The translations under genes and the position numbers were made by a program. The notes beneath the pieces are model-generated. The model was not told the origin of the DNA, did no database searches, and saw nothing but the letters and a program-made list of their open reading frames with translations. Shown here piece after piece: positions 19,040 through 28,585 of a stretch of DNA of 64,000 nucleotides; within the stretch, counting starts at the first letter, position 1, and each line of letters begins with the position of its first letter. The stretch is from assembly GCA_947502505.1 (NCBI GenBank), contig CANNAE010000001.1, forward strand, positions 673,265-737,264, read 5' to 3'. The DNA is from an uncultured Planococcus sp. (GTDB taxonomy: Bacteria > Bacillota > Bacilli > Bacillales_A > Planococcaceae).

Positions 19040-19468
19040 ATGACTTATACAAAACAGCAAATCGTCGATAAAGCGCGAGAAGTAGCGGATATGATCGCTG
19101 AAACAGAAGAAGTCGATTTCTTCAAGCGCGCAGAAGCGCAAATCAATGAAAACCAGCAAATCCGCGAAAAAATTGCCAGCTTGAAAAGCCTTCAAAAACA
19201 AGCGGTCAACTTCCAGCATTACGGAAAAGAACGCGCACTTGACTTGATCGAGAAGAAAATCCAGAAAATCGAAGAAGAAATCGACGCAGTGCCAATCGTG
19301 CAGGAATTCAAGCAATCACAAAGCGACGTCAATTCGCTCTTGCAGATGGTCTCAACGGCGATCGCCAACCAAGTAACGAACAACATCATCACGGATACCG
19401 GCGGCGATTTGCTGCGCGGCGAAACAGGATCCAAAGTAAGAAACGATGGCGGCGGAAGCTGTTCATAA
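19040..19468 (+). CDS. ricA: RicA (YmcA/YlbF family) RNA-maturation regulator
   Basis: A small helical protein (142 aa) of the YlbF/YmcA family. In B. subtilis RicA, RicF and RicT form a complex that directs RNase Y cleavage and affects competence, biofilm and sporulation. Family-typical stretches are ETEEVDFFKRAEAQINEN and NIITDTGGDLLRGETGSKV. Only one Cys (third from last group, GGGSCS) is visible. The start is uncertain: ATG 19040 matches Bacillus RicA length, GTG 19028 is also possible, and the frame stays open up to ATG 18884. In Bacillus miaB precedes and cotE follows; neither is here. Confidence 0.9.
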   Translation: MTYTKQQIVDKAREVADMIAETEEVDFFKRAEAQINENQQIREKIASLKSLQKQAVNFQHYGKERALDLIEKKIQKIEEEIDAVPIVQEFKQSQSDVNSLLQMVSTAIANQVTNNIITDTGGDLLRGETGSKVRNDGGGSCS

Positions 19469-19506
19469 TCCACCACGCAAAACGATTTGCGCAGTGATCT
19501 TATAGA

Positions 19507-19537
19507 AACTGAAAGAGCCCAGCTCTTTCAGTTTTTT
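19507..19537 (+). terminator. terminator of ricA
   Basis: An 11-bp stem (ACTGAAAGAGC / GCTCTTTCAGT) with a CCA loop is followed by TTTTTTC. Confidence 0.9.
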
Positions 19538-19555
19538 CGTTTCTGCCTGCGAGTT

Positions 19556-19564
19556 TGTTATAAT
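19556..19564 (+). promoter_or_regulatory. extended -10 promoter element of mutS
   Basis: TGTTATAAT is a TGn-TATAAT extended -10, about 40 bases before the mutS start. No good -35 lies at 17 bases. Confidence 0.5.
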
Positions 19565-19603
19565 GGGGAAACGAACAATTGATTGAATGAGAGAGGGTAG
19601 ACA

Positions 19604-22129
19604 ATGGCACCGACACCAATGATCCAACAATATTTGCAAGTGAAATCCGAATACCAGGATGCGTTCCTGTTTTTCCGTTTAGGCGATTTTTACGAGATGT
19701 TCTACGACGACGCCATCAAGGCCTCACAGCTATTGGAAATCACCTTGACGAGCCGCGGCGGCAACGGGGAAGACCGCATCCCGATGTGCGGGGTCCCACA
19801 CCATTCAGCGAAAAACTATATCGACCAGCTGATCCAAAAAGGCCATAAAGTGGCCGTGTGCGAACAAGTGGAAGACCCGAAAACGACCAAAGGCGTGGTC
19901 AAGCGTGAAGTGGTCCGCCTCATCACGCCGGGTACGCATACCGAAGGCAAAAGCGTCGACGCCAAAGCGAATAATTTCATCGCGGCGGCCGATGAAGTGA
20001 AAGGCGGTTTCGGCCTGGCGTATTTGGACATCTCGACAGGAGAATCGACCGCTACCTACATAGCCGGCAATGAAAAAGCGCTGCTGAATGAATTGCAGGC
20101 ATTGCATATCCGTGAATTGGTCGTTTCAGAACAATTGCGCCTATTGCTGGCAGAAGAAGACCAGCAATTGATCTTATCGGTCGAGCATATGGAAGCCCCT
20201 TTTACAGCGGAACCTGCGTTATTCGCTAATTGCCCGAGCGAGCTCGAAATGTGCGGCAAGCGATTGCTCGCTTATATCGCAGCGACCCAAAAGCAATCGC
20301 TCGGCCATATCCAGCCATTTACGTTCCGGGAAAATACCCGGATCCTGGGCATCGATTATTACTCGAAACGCAATTTGGAATTGATTGAATCCATTCGCGG
20401 CGGAGACAATAAAGGCACATTATTATGGCTGCTGGATGAAACGGTCACGGCGATGGGCAGCCGCAAACTCAAGCAATGGCTGCACCAGCCCTTGGCGGAC
20501 CGTTTCGCGATCGAAGCGCGCCAGCAAATGGTCGAAGCGTTGATGGACCGTTATTTCGTGCGTGTGGAATTGCAGCAATTATTAAAAGAAGTCTATGATC
20601 TGGAGCGTTTGTCCGGGCGCGTCGCTTTCGGCAGCGCAAGCGGGCGGGATTTGGCGCAGCTGCGCAACTCCTTAACCAAGATTCCAGAACTCGTGCGAGA
20701 GCTTGAGGGATCGGGCCACGCCTCACTCGAGCAATTCAGCGCCGGGTTGGACCCTTGCCCGGAAGTGTGCGACTTGCTGTCGGCAATCAGCGACAACCCG
20801 CCATTGTCCGCCAAAGAAGGCGGCATCATCCGCGATGGCTTTAACGCGCAATTGGATGAATACCGCGACGCTTCACGGAACGGCAAGGATTGGATTGCGG
20901 AACTCGAGCAGAAGGAACGCGCAAAAACCGGGATCCGGTCATTGAAAATCGGCTATAACCGAATTTTTGGCTATTACATCGAAATCTCAAAAGCCAATAT
21001 GCATTTGGCGGACCTTGAACGGTATGAAAGAAAACAAACACTGGCTAATGCTGAGCGCTATATAACACCAGAATTGAAAGAAAAAGAAACCTTAATCTTA
21101 ACGGCCGAAGAGAAAAGCCTGACACTCGAATATGAATTGTTCGTCAGTGTGCGTGAGCAAGTGAAGGAATACATTTCACGCATCCAGCAATTGGCTTCAA
21201 AAGTCAGTGCGCTTGATGTCTATATCAGTTTTTCGGAAGTCGCGGAAAAATACCGGTTTACCAAGCCGGCTTTCAATGACGGCCGCAAAATCTCCATCCG
21301 TGAAGGGCGCCATCCGGTCGTTGAGAAGATGCTCAATAAGCAGCATTATGTCCCGAACGATTGTGAGCTCGGCGATGACGGCAATATGCTGTTGATCACG
21401 GGCCCGAACATGTCCGGGAAAAGCACCTATATGCGCCAAGTCGCCTTGACGATCGTGCTGGCACAAATCGGCAGCTATGTTCCGGCAGCTTCTGCGGAAT
21501 TGCCGATTGTCGACCAGATCTTTACGCGCATCGGGGCGGCGGATGATCTCGTTTCCGGGCAAAGTACGTTTATGGTGGAGATGATGGAGTCGCAATACGC
21601 CATCACCCACGCGACAGAACGCAGCCTGCTTTTATTCGATGAAATCGGGCGCGGCACATCGACCTATGACGGAATGGCGCTGGCGCAGTCGATGATCGAA
21701 TACATTCATGAACATATCGGCGCCAACACCATGTTTTCGACGCATTACCACGAGTTAACAGCATTGGAAGAAACGCTTCCGAATTTGAGCAATGTCCACG
21801 TCTCCGCTATGGAGCAATCCGGGAAAGTGGTGTTTTTGCACAAAGTGAAACGCGGGCCAGCCGATAAAAGCTATGGGGTGCACGTGGCGGAATTGGCCAA
21901 TTTACCGGAGGCGATTTTGCGCCGTGCGCGCGAATTATTGCTTAGTTTTGAGGCGGATAACCGCAAAACGCAACAACAAGCAGAACAATTATCGTTTTTT
22001 GATGAACGCGATACAGTGAACGAAGAAGTGCTGCAATCGCTCAAAGATGCGTCGGTTTCACGCATGACGCCGCTCGAAGCATTGCAACTAATCAACGACT
22101 TACAGGAGAAAATAAGCGGGGGAGGCTGA
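19604..22129 (+). CDS. mutS: DNA mismatch repair protein MutS
   Basis: Mismatch-recognition ATPase (841 aa). The N-terminal mismatch-binding domain carries the Phe-x-Glu motif in LGDFYEMFYDDA. Connector, core and clamp domains follow, then the ABC-type ATPase with Walker A GPNMSGKS (about 600) and LLFDEIGRGTSTYDG Walker B. The C-terminal tail has an NRKTQQQAEQLSFF stretch resembling a sliding-clamp contact. GAGGGT precedes ATG 19604. mutL starts 4 bases after its stop, so the pair is co-transcribed. In Bacillus cotE lies immediately upstream; here it is missing. Confidence 0.99.
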   Translation: MAPTPMIQQYLQVKSEYQDAFLFFRLGDFYEMFYDDAIKASQLLEITLTSRGGNGEDRIPMCGVPHHSAKNYIDQLIQKGHKVAVCEQVEDPKTTKGVVKREVVRLITPGTHTEGKSVDAKANNFIAAADEVKGGFGLAYLDISTGESTATYIAGNEKALLNELQALHIRELVVSEQLRLLLAEEDQQLILSVEHMEAPFTAEPALFANCPSELEMCGKRLLAYIAATQKQSLGHIQPFTFRENTRILGIDYYSKRNLELIESIRGGDNKGTLLWLLDETVTAMGSRKLKQWLHQPLADRFAIEARQQMVEALMDRYFVRVELQQLLKEVYDLERLSGRVAFGSASGRDLAQLRNSLTKIPELVRELEGSGHASLEQFSAGLDPCPEVCDLLSAISDNPPLSAKEGGIIRDGFNAQLDEYRDASRNGKDWIAELEQKERAKTGIRSLKIGYNRIFGYYIEISKANMHLADLERYERKQTLANAERYITPELKEKETLILTAEEKSLTLEYELFVSVREQVKEYISRIQQLASKVSALDVYISFSEVAEKYRFTKPAFNDGRKISIREGRHPVVEKMLNKQHYVPNDCELGDDGNMLLITGPNMSGKSTYMRQVALTIVLAQIGSYVPAASAELPIVDQIFTRIGAADDLVSGQSTFMVEMMESQYAITHATERSLLLFDEIGRGTSTYDGMALAQSMIEYIHEHIGANTMFSTHYHELTALEETLPNLSNVHVSAMEQSGKVVFLHKVKRGPADKSYGVHVAELANLPEAILRRARELLLSFEADNRKTQQQAEQLSFFDERDTVNEEVLQSLKDASVSRMTPLEALQLINDLQEKISGGG

Positions 22130-22133
22130 TCTT

Positions 22134-23975
22134 ATGGGCAAAATCCGGTTGATGGACGAACCGCTGTCCAATAAAATCGCAGCAGGTGAAGTTGTCGAGC
22201 GCCCCACTTCCGTCGTCAAGGAATTGGTGGAAAATGCCATCGATGCCGGCAGCACCGCCATTGAAGTGCTGCTCGAAGAAGCTGGGCTGACATCGATACA
22301 GATCATCGACAACGGCGCCGGCATGGACGAAGAAGACGCGCTGCTGTCATTTTCAAGACATGCCACAAGCAAAATCGAAAACGAACACGACTTGTTCCGC
22401 ATCCGGACGCTTGGTTTCCGTGGGGAAGCGCTGGCAAGTATCGCTTCAGTGTCAAAAGTCGTGCTGGATACTTCCGATGGAACAGCCGGCACGCATTTGG
22501 AGATTGAAGGCGGCCGGCTCACTGAACAACGGGCGGGGGCATTGCGGCAAGGGACGGATATCCGCATCGGCCAATTGTTTTTCAATACACCGGCGAGGTT
22601 GAAATATATGAAGACCTTGCAGACAGAACTCGGCCATACGATCGATTTGATGAACCGCTTCGCGCTCAGCTATCCAGGAATTTCATTCCGGCTGGTCCAT
22701 GACGGCAAACAATTGCTTCAAACAGCAGGCAGCGGGGAAATCCGCCGTGTGCTAGCGGACATCTACGGTGTAGCCATCGCCAAGAAAATGGTCGCTTTTG
22801 AAGGCGAATCGGCCGATTACCAAATCGAAGGCTTTGCTTCACTCCCTGAAATAACGCGCGCCAATAAAAATTACATCTCTTTATTCGTCAACGGCCGTTG
22901 GGTAAAGCATTACGCCATCGCCAATACGGTGCACAAGGCCTATCACACTTTCCTGCCGCTTGAGCGCCAGCCGATTGTCGTTTTGAATATCAAAGGGGAC
23001 CCATATTTGACCGATGTCAATGTGCATCCGGCAAAACAGCAAATTCGCCTGAGCAAGGAAAAGGAATTGCTCGAGCTGGTCCACGACACGATCCGCAGAG
23101 CGATCCAGACTGCTGTGCGTGCCCCGGTCATCGAAAAACCGCAACCCGTCAAGCAGGCGCCGAGCCGCCAATTGGATTTATGGAAGCGCCCGGTTGAAGA
23201 AATGCCGAGGGAGCCGGAACGCAAGCAGACGATGGACTGGAAGCACGAGCAATTGCAAGAGCGGGTGGAAGATTTCCGTGTGGAAACACGAGTTGAGCCA
23301 GCTGTCGAAAAAACCTTAGAACCTGTAGAAGATGTGCGGGGCCCTTATGAGGAGCAGGAAAGCCGGCCCGATATCGATGATAGCCCACAATTTCCAGAGC
23401 TAGAAGTCGTCGGCCAAATTCACGGGACCTATATCGTGGCACAAAGTTCGGATGGCTTTTACTTGATTGACCAGCATGCCGCCCAAGAGCGCATCAAATA
23501 TGAGTTTTTCCGTGAAAAAGTCGGCGATACCGACTCGAATGAACGCCAATCGCTGCTATTGCCATTGACCTTCCATTATAGCCGTGACGAGGCGATGCAT
23601 TTGAAAGAGCAATTGAACGCCCTAGAAGAAAGCGGCGTGTTTCTGGAGGAGTTCGGCGATACGACGTTCATCGTCCGGGAATACCCGACATGGTTTCCGA
23701 AAGGGTTTGAACAGGAAGTTATCGAGGATTTAATTGAGCAAGTGCTATCCGAGCGCAAAGTTGATATTAAGAAATTGCGCGAGGAAGCGGCGATCATGAT
23801 GAGCTGCAAACGGTCGATCAAAGCGAACCATTTCTTGCAAAAACATGATATGGAACGGTTATTGGCCGACTTAAAGCTGGCAGAACAGCCGTTTACTTGC
23901 CCCCACGGGCGCCCGGTCATCATTCATTTCAAGACTTACGACATCGAAAAAATGTTCAAGCGCGTGATGAATTGA
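22134..23975 (+). CDS. mutL: DNA mismatch repair protein MutL
   Basis: GHKL-ATPase partner of MutS (613 aa). The N-terminal ATPase shows ELVENAIDAG, DNGAGM and GFRGEAL. A variable Pro/Glu-rich linker spans about 330-415. The C-terminal domain has the endonuclease metal motif DQHAAQERIKYE, so this is the nicking type found in bacteria without MutH. A C-terminal CPHGRP motif is also present. GGGGGAGG lies before ATG 22134. Confidence 0.99.
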   Translation: MGKIRLMDEPLSNKIAAGEVVERPTSVVKELVENAIDAGSTAIEVLLEEAGLTSIQIIDNGAGMDEEDALLSFSRHATSKIENEHDLFRIRTLGFRGEALASIASVSKVVLDTSDGTAGTHLEIEGGRLTEQRAGALRQGTDIRIGQLFFNTPARLKYMKTLQTELGHTIDLMNRFALSYPGISFRLVHDGKQLLQTAGSGEIRRVLADIYGVAIAKKMVAFEGESADYQIEGFASLPEITRANKNYISLFVNGRWVKHYAIANTVHKAYHTFLPLERQPIVVLNIKGDPYLTDVNVHPAKQQIRLSKEKELLELVHDTIRRAIQTAVRAPVIEKPQPVKQAPSRQLDLWKRPVEEMPREPERKQTMDWKHEQLQERVEDFRVETRVEPAVEKTLEPVEDVRGPYEEQESRPDIDDSPQFPELEVVGQIHGTYIVAQSSDGFYLIDQHAAQERIKYEFFREKVGDTDSNERQSLLLPLTFHYSRDEAMHLKEQLNALEESGVFLEEFGDTTFIVREYPTWFPKGFEQEVIEDLIEQVLSERKVDIKKLREEAAIMMSCKRSIKANHFLQKHDMERLLADLKLAEQPFTCPHGRPVIIHFKTYDIEKMFKRVMN

Positions 23976-24049
23976 GTGCCGAAAGGATTCAAATGCAACA
24001 AATAGGGAAAAATACTTCATTACTGGATTTTTAGAAAGGAAGTGGATTG

Positions 24050-24970
24050 ATGAACAGGAGCAGTTCATATATACAGGTTTCGGATGGGCACGAACTATAT
24101 TGCAGCCTGTATAGCGCGGAGAAACCGAAAGGCCACGTGCACATTGTCCACGGCATGGCTGAGCATAGCGGCCGTTACGAGGATTTCATCGCGTCGCTGA
24201 ACGGGCAAGGCTTCACCGTATCCACCCACGATCAAAGAGGGCACGGAAAAACGGCAGAGCGCAACGGGGAGACGGGATATTTTGCAGAAACGGATGGCTT
24301 TTCACGGGTAGTCGAAGATGTACGGGAAGTCATTCAGTCTGTGCAAGCGGAAATCGGTGAATTGCCATTTACATTACTTGGACATTCCATGGGCTCGTTT
24401 GTTGCCAGGCGCTACCTGCAGCTGCATGGGCAACATGTGGACTGCGCTGTTCTGTCTGGCACCGGAGGGCATCCTGGGATGTCGCTGTCGGCAGGCATCG
24501 CAGCTGCCAAGAGCTTCAGCAGGCTAAAAGGAAAGACGGCCATCAACCCAGTCCTCGGGAAATTGATATTCGGCAGTTACAATAAAGATTTCCTGGACGA
24601 GCCATCCAAGTTTTCCTGGTTGAGCCGCAAAGCCGAAACAGTCGCCCAATACGAAGCGGATCCATGGTGCGGATTTGAAATGGCCAACCAATTTTATGTC
24701 GACTTGTTCGAAGGCTTGGGCATCATTCACCGGATGAACGAAGTTGCCCGAATCCCCAAAGATCTCCCTGTATTGTTTATCAGCGGATCGATGGACCCGG
24801 TCGGCGCGAAAGGAAGCGGCGTATTTGAAGCGGCTGCCCAATTCAATGAAGCAGGCATCGAAAAAGTGAAAGTTTATATGGCGGAAGAAGGCCGCCACGA
24901 AGTGCTTCATGAATTGAACGCTGAAACCTATCAGCAAGTCATTATCGATTGGGTAAATGAGTATGGTTGA
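24050..24970 (+). CDS. alpha/beta hydrolase (monoacylglycerol-lipase-like)
   Basis: A 306-aa serine hydrolase of the Hydrolase_4/PldB-like group. The nucleophile elbow is GHSMG with Ser near residue 113, an [10 protein letters not shown] oxyanion segment is near 35-45, and a DQRGHGKT loop follows. The Asp (SGSMDPVG) and His (EGRHEVLHE) of the triad come late. There is no signal peptide, so it is cytoplasmic. ATG 24050 is preferred to TTG 24047 because AAAGGAAG lies upstream. It is inserted between mutL and miaA, overlaps the miaA start by 14 bases and so is probably co-transcribed with miaA. The substrate, likely a lipid ester, is not determined. Confidence 0.88.
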   Translation: MNRSSSYIQVSDGHELYCSLYSAEKPKGHVHIVHGMAEHSGRYEDFIASLNGQGFTVSTHDQRGHGKTAERNGETGYFAETDGFSRVVEDVREVIQSVQAEIGELPFTLLGHSMGSFVARRYLQLHGQHVDCAVLSGTGGHPGMSLSAGIAAAKSFSRLKGKTAINPVLGKLIFGSYNKDFLDEPSKFSWLSRKAETVAQYEADPWCGFEMANQFYVDLFEGLGIIHRMNEVARIPKDLPVLFISGSMDPVGAKGSGVFEAAAQFNEAGIEKVKVYMAEEGRHEVLHELNAETYQQVIIDWVNEYG

Positions 24971-25907
24971 AGTGATCGCCGTTGTCGGCCCGACTGCTTC
25001 CGGCAAGACCGCACTTAGCATCGAACTGGCGAAACAATTTAATGGAGAAATCATCAATGGGGATTCAATGCAGGTCTATCGGGGAATGGATATTGGGACG
25101 GCTAAAATCCGTCCGGACGAAATGGATGGCGTTGCGCATCATTTGCTGGATATCCTGGACCCTGACGAATCGTTTTCTGTAGCCGATTATCAATTGTTGG
25201 TACGAGAGAAAATCGCTGAAATCCAGCAGCGCGGCAAATTGCCGATCATCGTCGGCGGAACCGGGCTTTATGTCCAATCGGTGCTGTTCGATTACCGTTT
25301 TCCCAAACAGCAAGTCGACGAACAATTGAGGCAAGCGCTGCAAGAGGAGCTTGAGCGAGTGGGTCCGTCTGCGATGCATGGCAAGTTGATGGAATTGGAT
25401 CCTACGATCGACATCCATCCGAACAATACACGGCGCGTGTTGCGTGCTTTGGAAATTTTGATGAGCGGCGAAGAAAAAGAAGACGGCAGTTTGGCGCAGG
25501 AGCCGATGTACGATGAACTGATTATCGGCCTCGATGTACCGAGGGGCATACTGTACGAGCGCATCGATAAGCGTGTCGACCAGATGATGGACGCCGGCTT
25601 GCTTGATGAAGTCAAGCGCCTGTACGACAGCGGCCTGCGCGATGCACAGTCCATCAAAGCGATTGGCTATAAGGAATTGTACGGCTATTTCGATGGTGCC
25701 TATTCACTCGAAGAAGCGATCATCCAGCTGAAGCGCAATTCGAGGAAGTATGCCAAGCGCCAATTTACATATTTCCGCAATAAAATGCCAATCCTATGGC
25801 TGGAGTCAAGTTCGGGCTCAGAAAACAATCTGGAAGAAATTATGCGCTTGTGGCAGGAAACTGACCGAAATCGTCGAATTGAACAAATGGCCAAAACTAT
25901 ACGATAG
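24957..25907 (+). CDS. miaA: tRNA dimethylallyltransferase
   Basis: Adds a dimethylallyl group to A37 of UNN-decoding tRNAs (316 aa). P-loop GPTASGKT is at residues 11-18, followed by [16 protein letters not shown] and [12 protein letters not shown] 24957 and ATG 24963 both fit; the start overlaps the hydrolase gene. hfq follows 18 bases later, the usual miaA-hfq arrangement. The partner enzyme MiaB, often encoded next to ricA, is not in this window. Confidence 0.98.
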   Translation: MSMVEVIAVVGPTASGKTALSIELAKQFNGEIINGDSMQVYRGMDIGTAKIRPDEMDGVAHHLLDILDPDESFSVADYQLLVREKIAEIQQRGKLPIIVGGTGLYVQSVLFDYRFPKQQVDEQLRQALQEELERVGPSAMHGKLMELDPTIDIHPNNTRRVLRALEILMSGEEKEDGSLAQEPMYDELIIGLDVPRGILYERIDKRVDQMMDAGLLDEVKRLYDSGLRDAQSIKAIGYKELYGYFDGAYSLEEAIIQLKRNSRKYAKRQFTYFRNKMPILWLESSSGSENNLEEIMRLWQETDRNRRIEQMAKTIR

Positions 25908-25925
25908 AGAAACAGGGGGAGTTCC

Positions 25926-26150
25926 ATGAAACCGGTTAATATCCAAGATGTTTATTTAAACCAACTGCGCAAAAACAATATTTTCGTTACAGTGTTTTTG
26001 CTGAACGGCTTCCAATTGAAAGGAACCATCAAATCCTACGATAACTTCACGGTGCTGGTGGAAACAGAAGGCAAGCAGCAATTGATCTATAAGCATGCCA
26101 TCTCCACCTTTTCGCCGGCAAAACCGGTATCAATCGAACACCAAGAATAG
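25926..26150 (+). CDS. hfq: RNA chaperone Hfq
   Basis: Sm-like hexameric RNA-binding protein (74 aa). The Sm1 region ([18 protein letters not shown]) and Sm2 motif YKHAIS are intact, as is the N-terminal helix with NQLRKNN. The C-terminal tail is short, as usual in Firmicutes. GGGGGAG lies 7 bases before ATG 25926. It follows miaA directly. Confidence 0.98.
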   Translation: MKPVNIQDVYLNQLRKNNIFVTVFLLNGFQLKGTIKSYDNFTVLVETEGKQQLIYKHAISTFSPAKPVSIEHQE

Positions 26151-26183
26151 TTTTTACAACTATCATACGGGAGGGAATAATGG

Positions 26184-26486
26184 ATGAAATCAATCAGCAC
26201 AGATGAACTGAACGACAAAGTGGAAGCAGGAGACGAGCTCCATATTATCGACGTTCGCGAAACAGACGAAGTGGAAACGGGCATGATTCCAGGCGCCAAA
26301 CATATCCCGCTCGGTGAATTGCCGGAGCGCACAGGGGAATTAGACCCCGACAAACAGTATTATCTTGTTTGCCAGGCAGGCGGCCGCAGCGCGAAAGCTG
26401 CAGAGCACTTGGAGTCGAATGGGTTCCATTCGGTCAATGTCGAGGGCGGCATGTCATCATGGCGCGGCGTCACAGTTTACGGATGA
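26184..26486 (+). CDS. rhodanese-like domain protein
   Basis: A single-domain rhodanese of 100 aa, a sulfur carrier/sulfurtransferase type. The active-site Cys sits in VCQAGGRS (about residue 69), and the fold markers IIDVRETDE and IPGAKHIPLGEL are present. It is cytoplasmic with no export signal. GGAGGG lies before the start, and a bidirectional terminator separates it from the convergent channel gene. The sulfur donor and acceptor are unknown. Confidence 0.93.
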   Translation: MKSISTDELNDKVEAGDELHIIDVRETDEVETGMIPGAKHIPLGELPERTGELDPDKQYYLVCQAGGRSAKAAEHLESNGFHSVNVEGGMSSWRGVTVYG

Positions 26487-26489
26487 AAA

Positions 26490-26520
26490 AAAGCCGATCG
26501 GCAAACGCCGATCGGTTTTT
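26490..26520. terminator. bidirectional terminator between convergent genes
   Basis: A perfect 9-bp stem CCGATCGGC / GCCGATCGG, with A-run before and T-run after, serves both the rhodanese gene and the channel gene on the opposite strand. Confidence 0.88.
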
Positions 26521-27127
26521 ATGATGTCGTGAGAATTTTGCGTGTCGGCAATTTCCACTTATACGTATAGGATAAGATCCTCAGCGAGGTAATGGCCAAA
26601 AACAATGCGTAAAGCATGACATCGGTCCGGATCACGTCAATGCTGATCAATAATCCTGCCATCGCCGCCCAGACGGCGTATATTTCCGCTTTCAACACCA
26701 AAGGTTTTCTCCCGGCGAGAAGATCGCGCACCATGCCGCCGCCGGACCCAGTCAATACGGCAGCCACGACCGCCGCATAGACCGGCAAGCCCAAGTCGAC
26801 CGCAAACAAAGCCCCTTGCACCGCGAAGGCGGACAAGCCGATGGCATCAAAAAAATGGCCCCAGCGATTCCAGTGGCCAAGCGTCTTATGGGGAAACAAA
26901 AACACGATGGTGATCGAGATGAGCGCCAATTGGAACATGAATTCCTGTTCCCATAAAGCGGAGACAGGAACCCCGATCAACAGGTTGCGGATAGCCCCTC
27001 CGCCGAATGCGGTCACAACGCCAAGCAGGTAGACGCCGAAGATATCGTATTCCTCTTCCATGGCGATGATCGCCCCGGACACCGCAAAAGCGATGGTCCC
27101 GATGGCGCTTAATACTTCCCAAGCCAT
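26519..27127 (-). CDS. trimeric intracellular cation channel (UPF0126) family membrane protein
   Basis: A 202-aa polytopic membrane protein with about seven helices in two similar halves. Family markers are FGGGAIRNLLIG in the first half and GSGGGMVRDLLAG in the second, the paired Gly-rich turns of the TRIC/YadS-YicG fold. Bacterial members conduct monovalent cations, K+ in particular. Monocistronic, convergent with the rhodanese gene and divergent from ynbB. GGAGGGCG lies upstream of the start on the minus strand. Confidence 0.9.
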   Translation of the reverse strand: MAWEVLSAIGTIAFAVSGAIIAMEEEYDIFGVYLLGVVTAFGGGAIRNLLIGVPVSALWEQEFMFQLALISITIVFLFPHKTLGHWNRWGHFFDAIGLSAFAVQGALFAVDLGLPVYAAVVAAVLTGSGGGMVRDLLAGRKPLVLKAEIYAVWAAMAGLLISIDVIRTDVMLYALFLAITSLRILSYTYKWKLPTRKILTTS

Positions 27128-27237
27128 TATTCGACGCCCTCCTTAACTTAAACAACTCTATGAATTGTAGCAGAATTGAAGACATTTTCAAATAGCCAAG
27201 CGAGCAATCAACCACCGAAGAGAAATGGAGATTCCCG

Positions 27238-28470
27238 ATGTTAAATAAAATTAAAACGACTGAAGACATGATCCGCCCCCAGCTTGAAGCTGCGGATGAT
27301 GCCGCATTAATTAACCAACAGAAAGTGCTCGAAGCATTCCACCGCCAGAAAGTAAGCGACAACCACTTCCATCCATCTACAGGCTATGGCTATGATGACG
27401 AAGGAAGAGATACGTTGGAACGGGTCTATGCCGATGTCTTCAAAGCGGAAGCGGCACTAGTCCGCCCGCAGATTATTTCAGGCACGCACGCAATCACGAT
27501 TTCCTTGTTCGGAATCCTGCGCCCGGGCGATGAACTGCTGTATATTACAGGCCAGCCCTACGATACGCTCGCTTCGATCGTTTCGGGGGGAGAAGAAGAT
27601 ACGGGTTCGCTTAAGGATTTCAATATTTCCTACCGCCACGTGGATTTAAATGAAGACGATAAAGTGGATTGGCCGGCCGTCGAACAAGCCGTTGCACACA
27701 ACACTAAAATGATCGCGATACAGCGTTCGCGGGGATACGATAACCGCCCTTCTTTTACCATCAATGAAATCAAGGGCATGGTGGAAAAGATACGGGAACT
27801 GAAGCCGGATGCTGTTATATTCGTTGACAATTGCTACGGCGAATTTGTGGAAACCGAAGAACCCATCGAAGCGGGAGCAGATCTCATCGCCGGTTCTTTG
27901 ATCAAGAATCCCGGAGGAGGCCTTGCCAAAATCGGCGGATACATCGCCGGCAAACGCATATTTGTTGAAAAATGCGCTTATCGCATGACTTCTCCGGGTA
28001 TAGGAGGGGAGGCTGGAGCTTCCCTTAACGCGCTCGCTGATATGTACCAAGGGTTTTTCATGGCTCCGCATATTGTGTCGCAAGCCTTGAAAGGAGCGGT
28101 TTTTACCGCTGCCCTATTGGAAACGGCCGGCATGGAAACCAGCCCCCATTACAGTGCAGCGCGGACAGACCTGATCCAATCGGTGTCATTTAAAACGGCT
28201 GAACAAATGGTGGCATTTTGCCGGGCGATCCAAGCGAACTCTCCTGTCAACGCGCAATTCTTGCCGGAACCGGCTTATATGCCAGGCTATGAAGACGATG
28301 TCATCATGGCGGCAGGCACTTTTGTCCAAGGGGCAAGCATTGAATTGACAGCTGATGGCCCGATTCGCGCGCCATTTACGGCATTTGTCCAGGGCGGTTT
28401 GACTTATGAGCACGTCAAGCTCGCGGTAGTCAATGCCTTGCGCACTTTGGAACAGGAACAATTGCTGTAA
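27238..28470 (+). CDS. ynbB: PLP-dependent methionine gamma-lyase-like protein (YnbB)
   Basis: A 410-aa fold-type I PLP enzyme, once annotated as aluminium-resistance protein. The probable Schiff-base Lys is in SLIKNPGGG (about Lys223), and VFVDNCYGEFV supplies the PLP-ring Asp. The true reaction is unproven; cystathionine/methionine lyase chemistry is suggested by family only. It lies directly upstream of glnR-glnA, as in Bacillus, but glnR has its own promoter. Confidence 0.88.
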   Translation: MLNKIKTTEDMIRPQLEAADDAALINQQKVLEAFHRQKVSDNHFHPSTGYGYDDEGRDTLERVYADVFKAEAALVRPQIISGTHAITISLFGILRPGDELLYITGQPYDTLASIVSGGEEDTGSLKDFNISYRHVDLNEDDKVDWPAVEQAVAHNTKMIAIQRSRGYDNRPSFTINEIKGMVEKIRELKPDAVIFVDNCYGEFVETEEPIEAGADLIAGSLIKNPGGGLAKIGGYIAGKRIFVEKCAYRMTSPGIGGEAGASLNALADMYQGFFMAPHIVSQALKGAVFTAALLETAGMETSPHYSAARTDLIQSVSFKTAEQMVAFCRAIQANSPVNAQFLPEPAYMPGYEDDVIMAAGTFVQGASIELTADGPIRAPFTAFVQGGLTYEHVKLAVVNALRTLEQEQLL

Positions 28471-28500
28471 CAGCGCTTGGAAAAGGCTCTAAAAATTAGA

Positions 28501-28517
28501 TGTTAGAAAATCTAACA
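28501..28517. promoter_or_regulatory. GlnR box 1 upstream of glnR
   Basis: TGTTAGAAAATCTAACA matches the GlnR/TnrA consensus TGTNA-N7-TNACA exactly and is a near-perfect palindrome. It sits just before the -35 of glnR. Confidence 0.85.
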
Positions 28518-28522
28518 TGTGT

Positions 28523-28551
28523 TTGACAAATTATCTGACATGTAATAAACT
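28523..28551 (+). promoter_or_regulatory. glnR promoter with overlapping second GlnR box
   Basis: Consensus TTGACA (28523-28528) and TAAACT (28546-28551) are 17 bases apart. A second GlnR-like site, TGACA-N7-TGACA (28524-28540, one mismatch), overlaps the -35, so GlnR bound there should block RNA polymerase. Confidence 0.75.
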
Positions 28552-28585
28552 GAAAATGTAGTAATTAGTGAAATGGGTGAAACTT

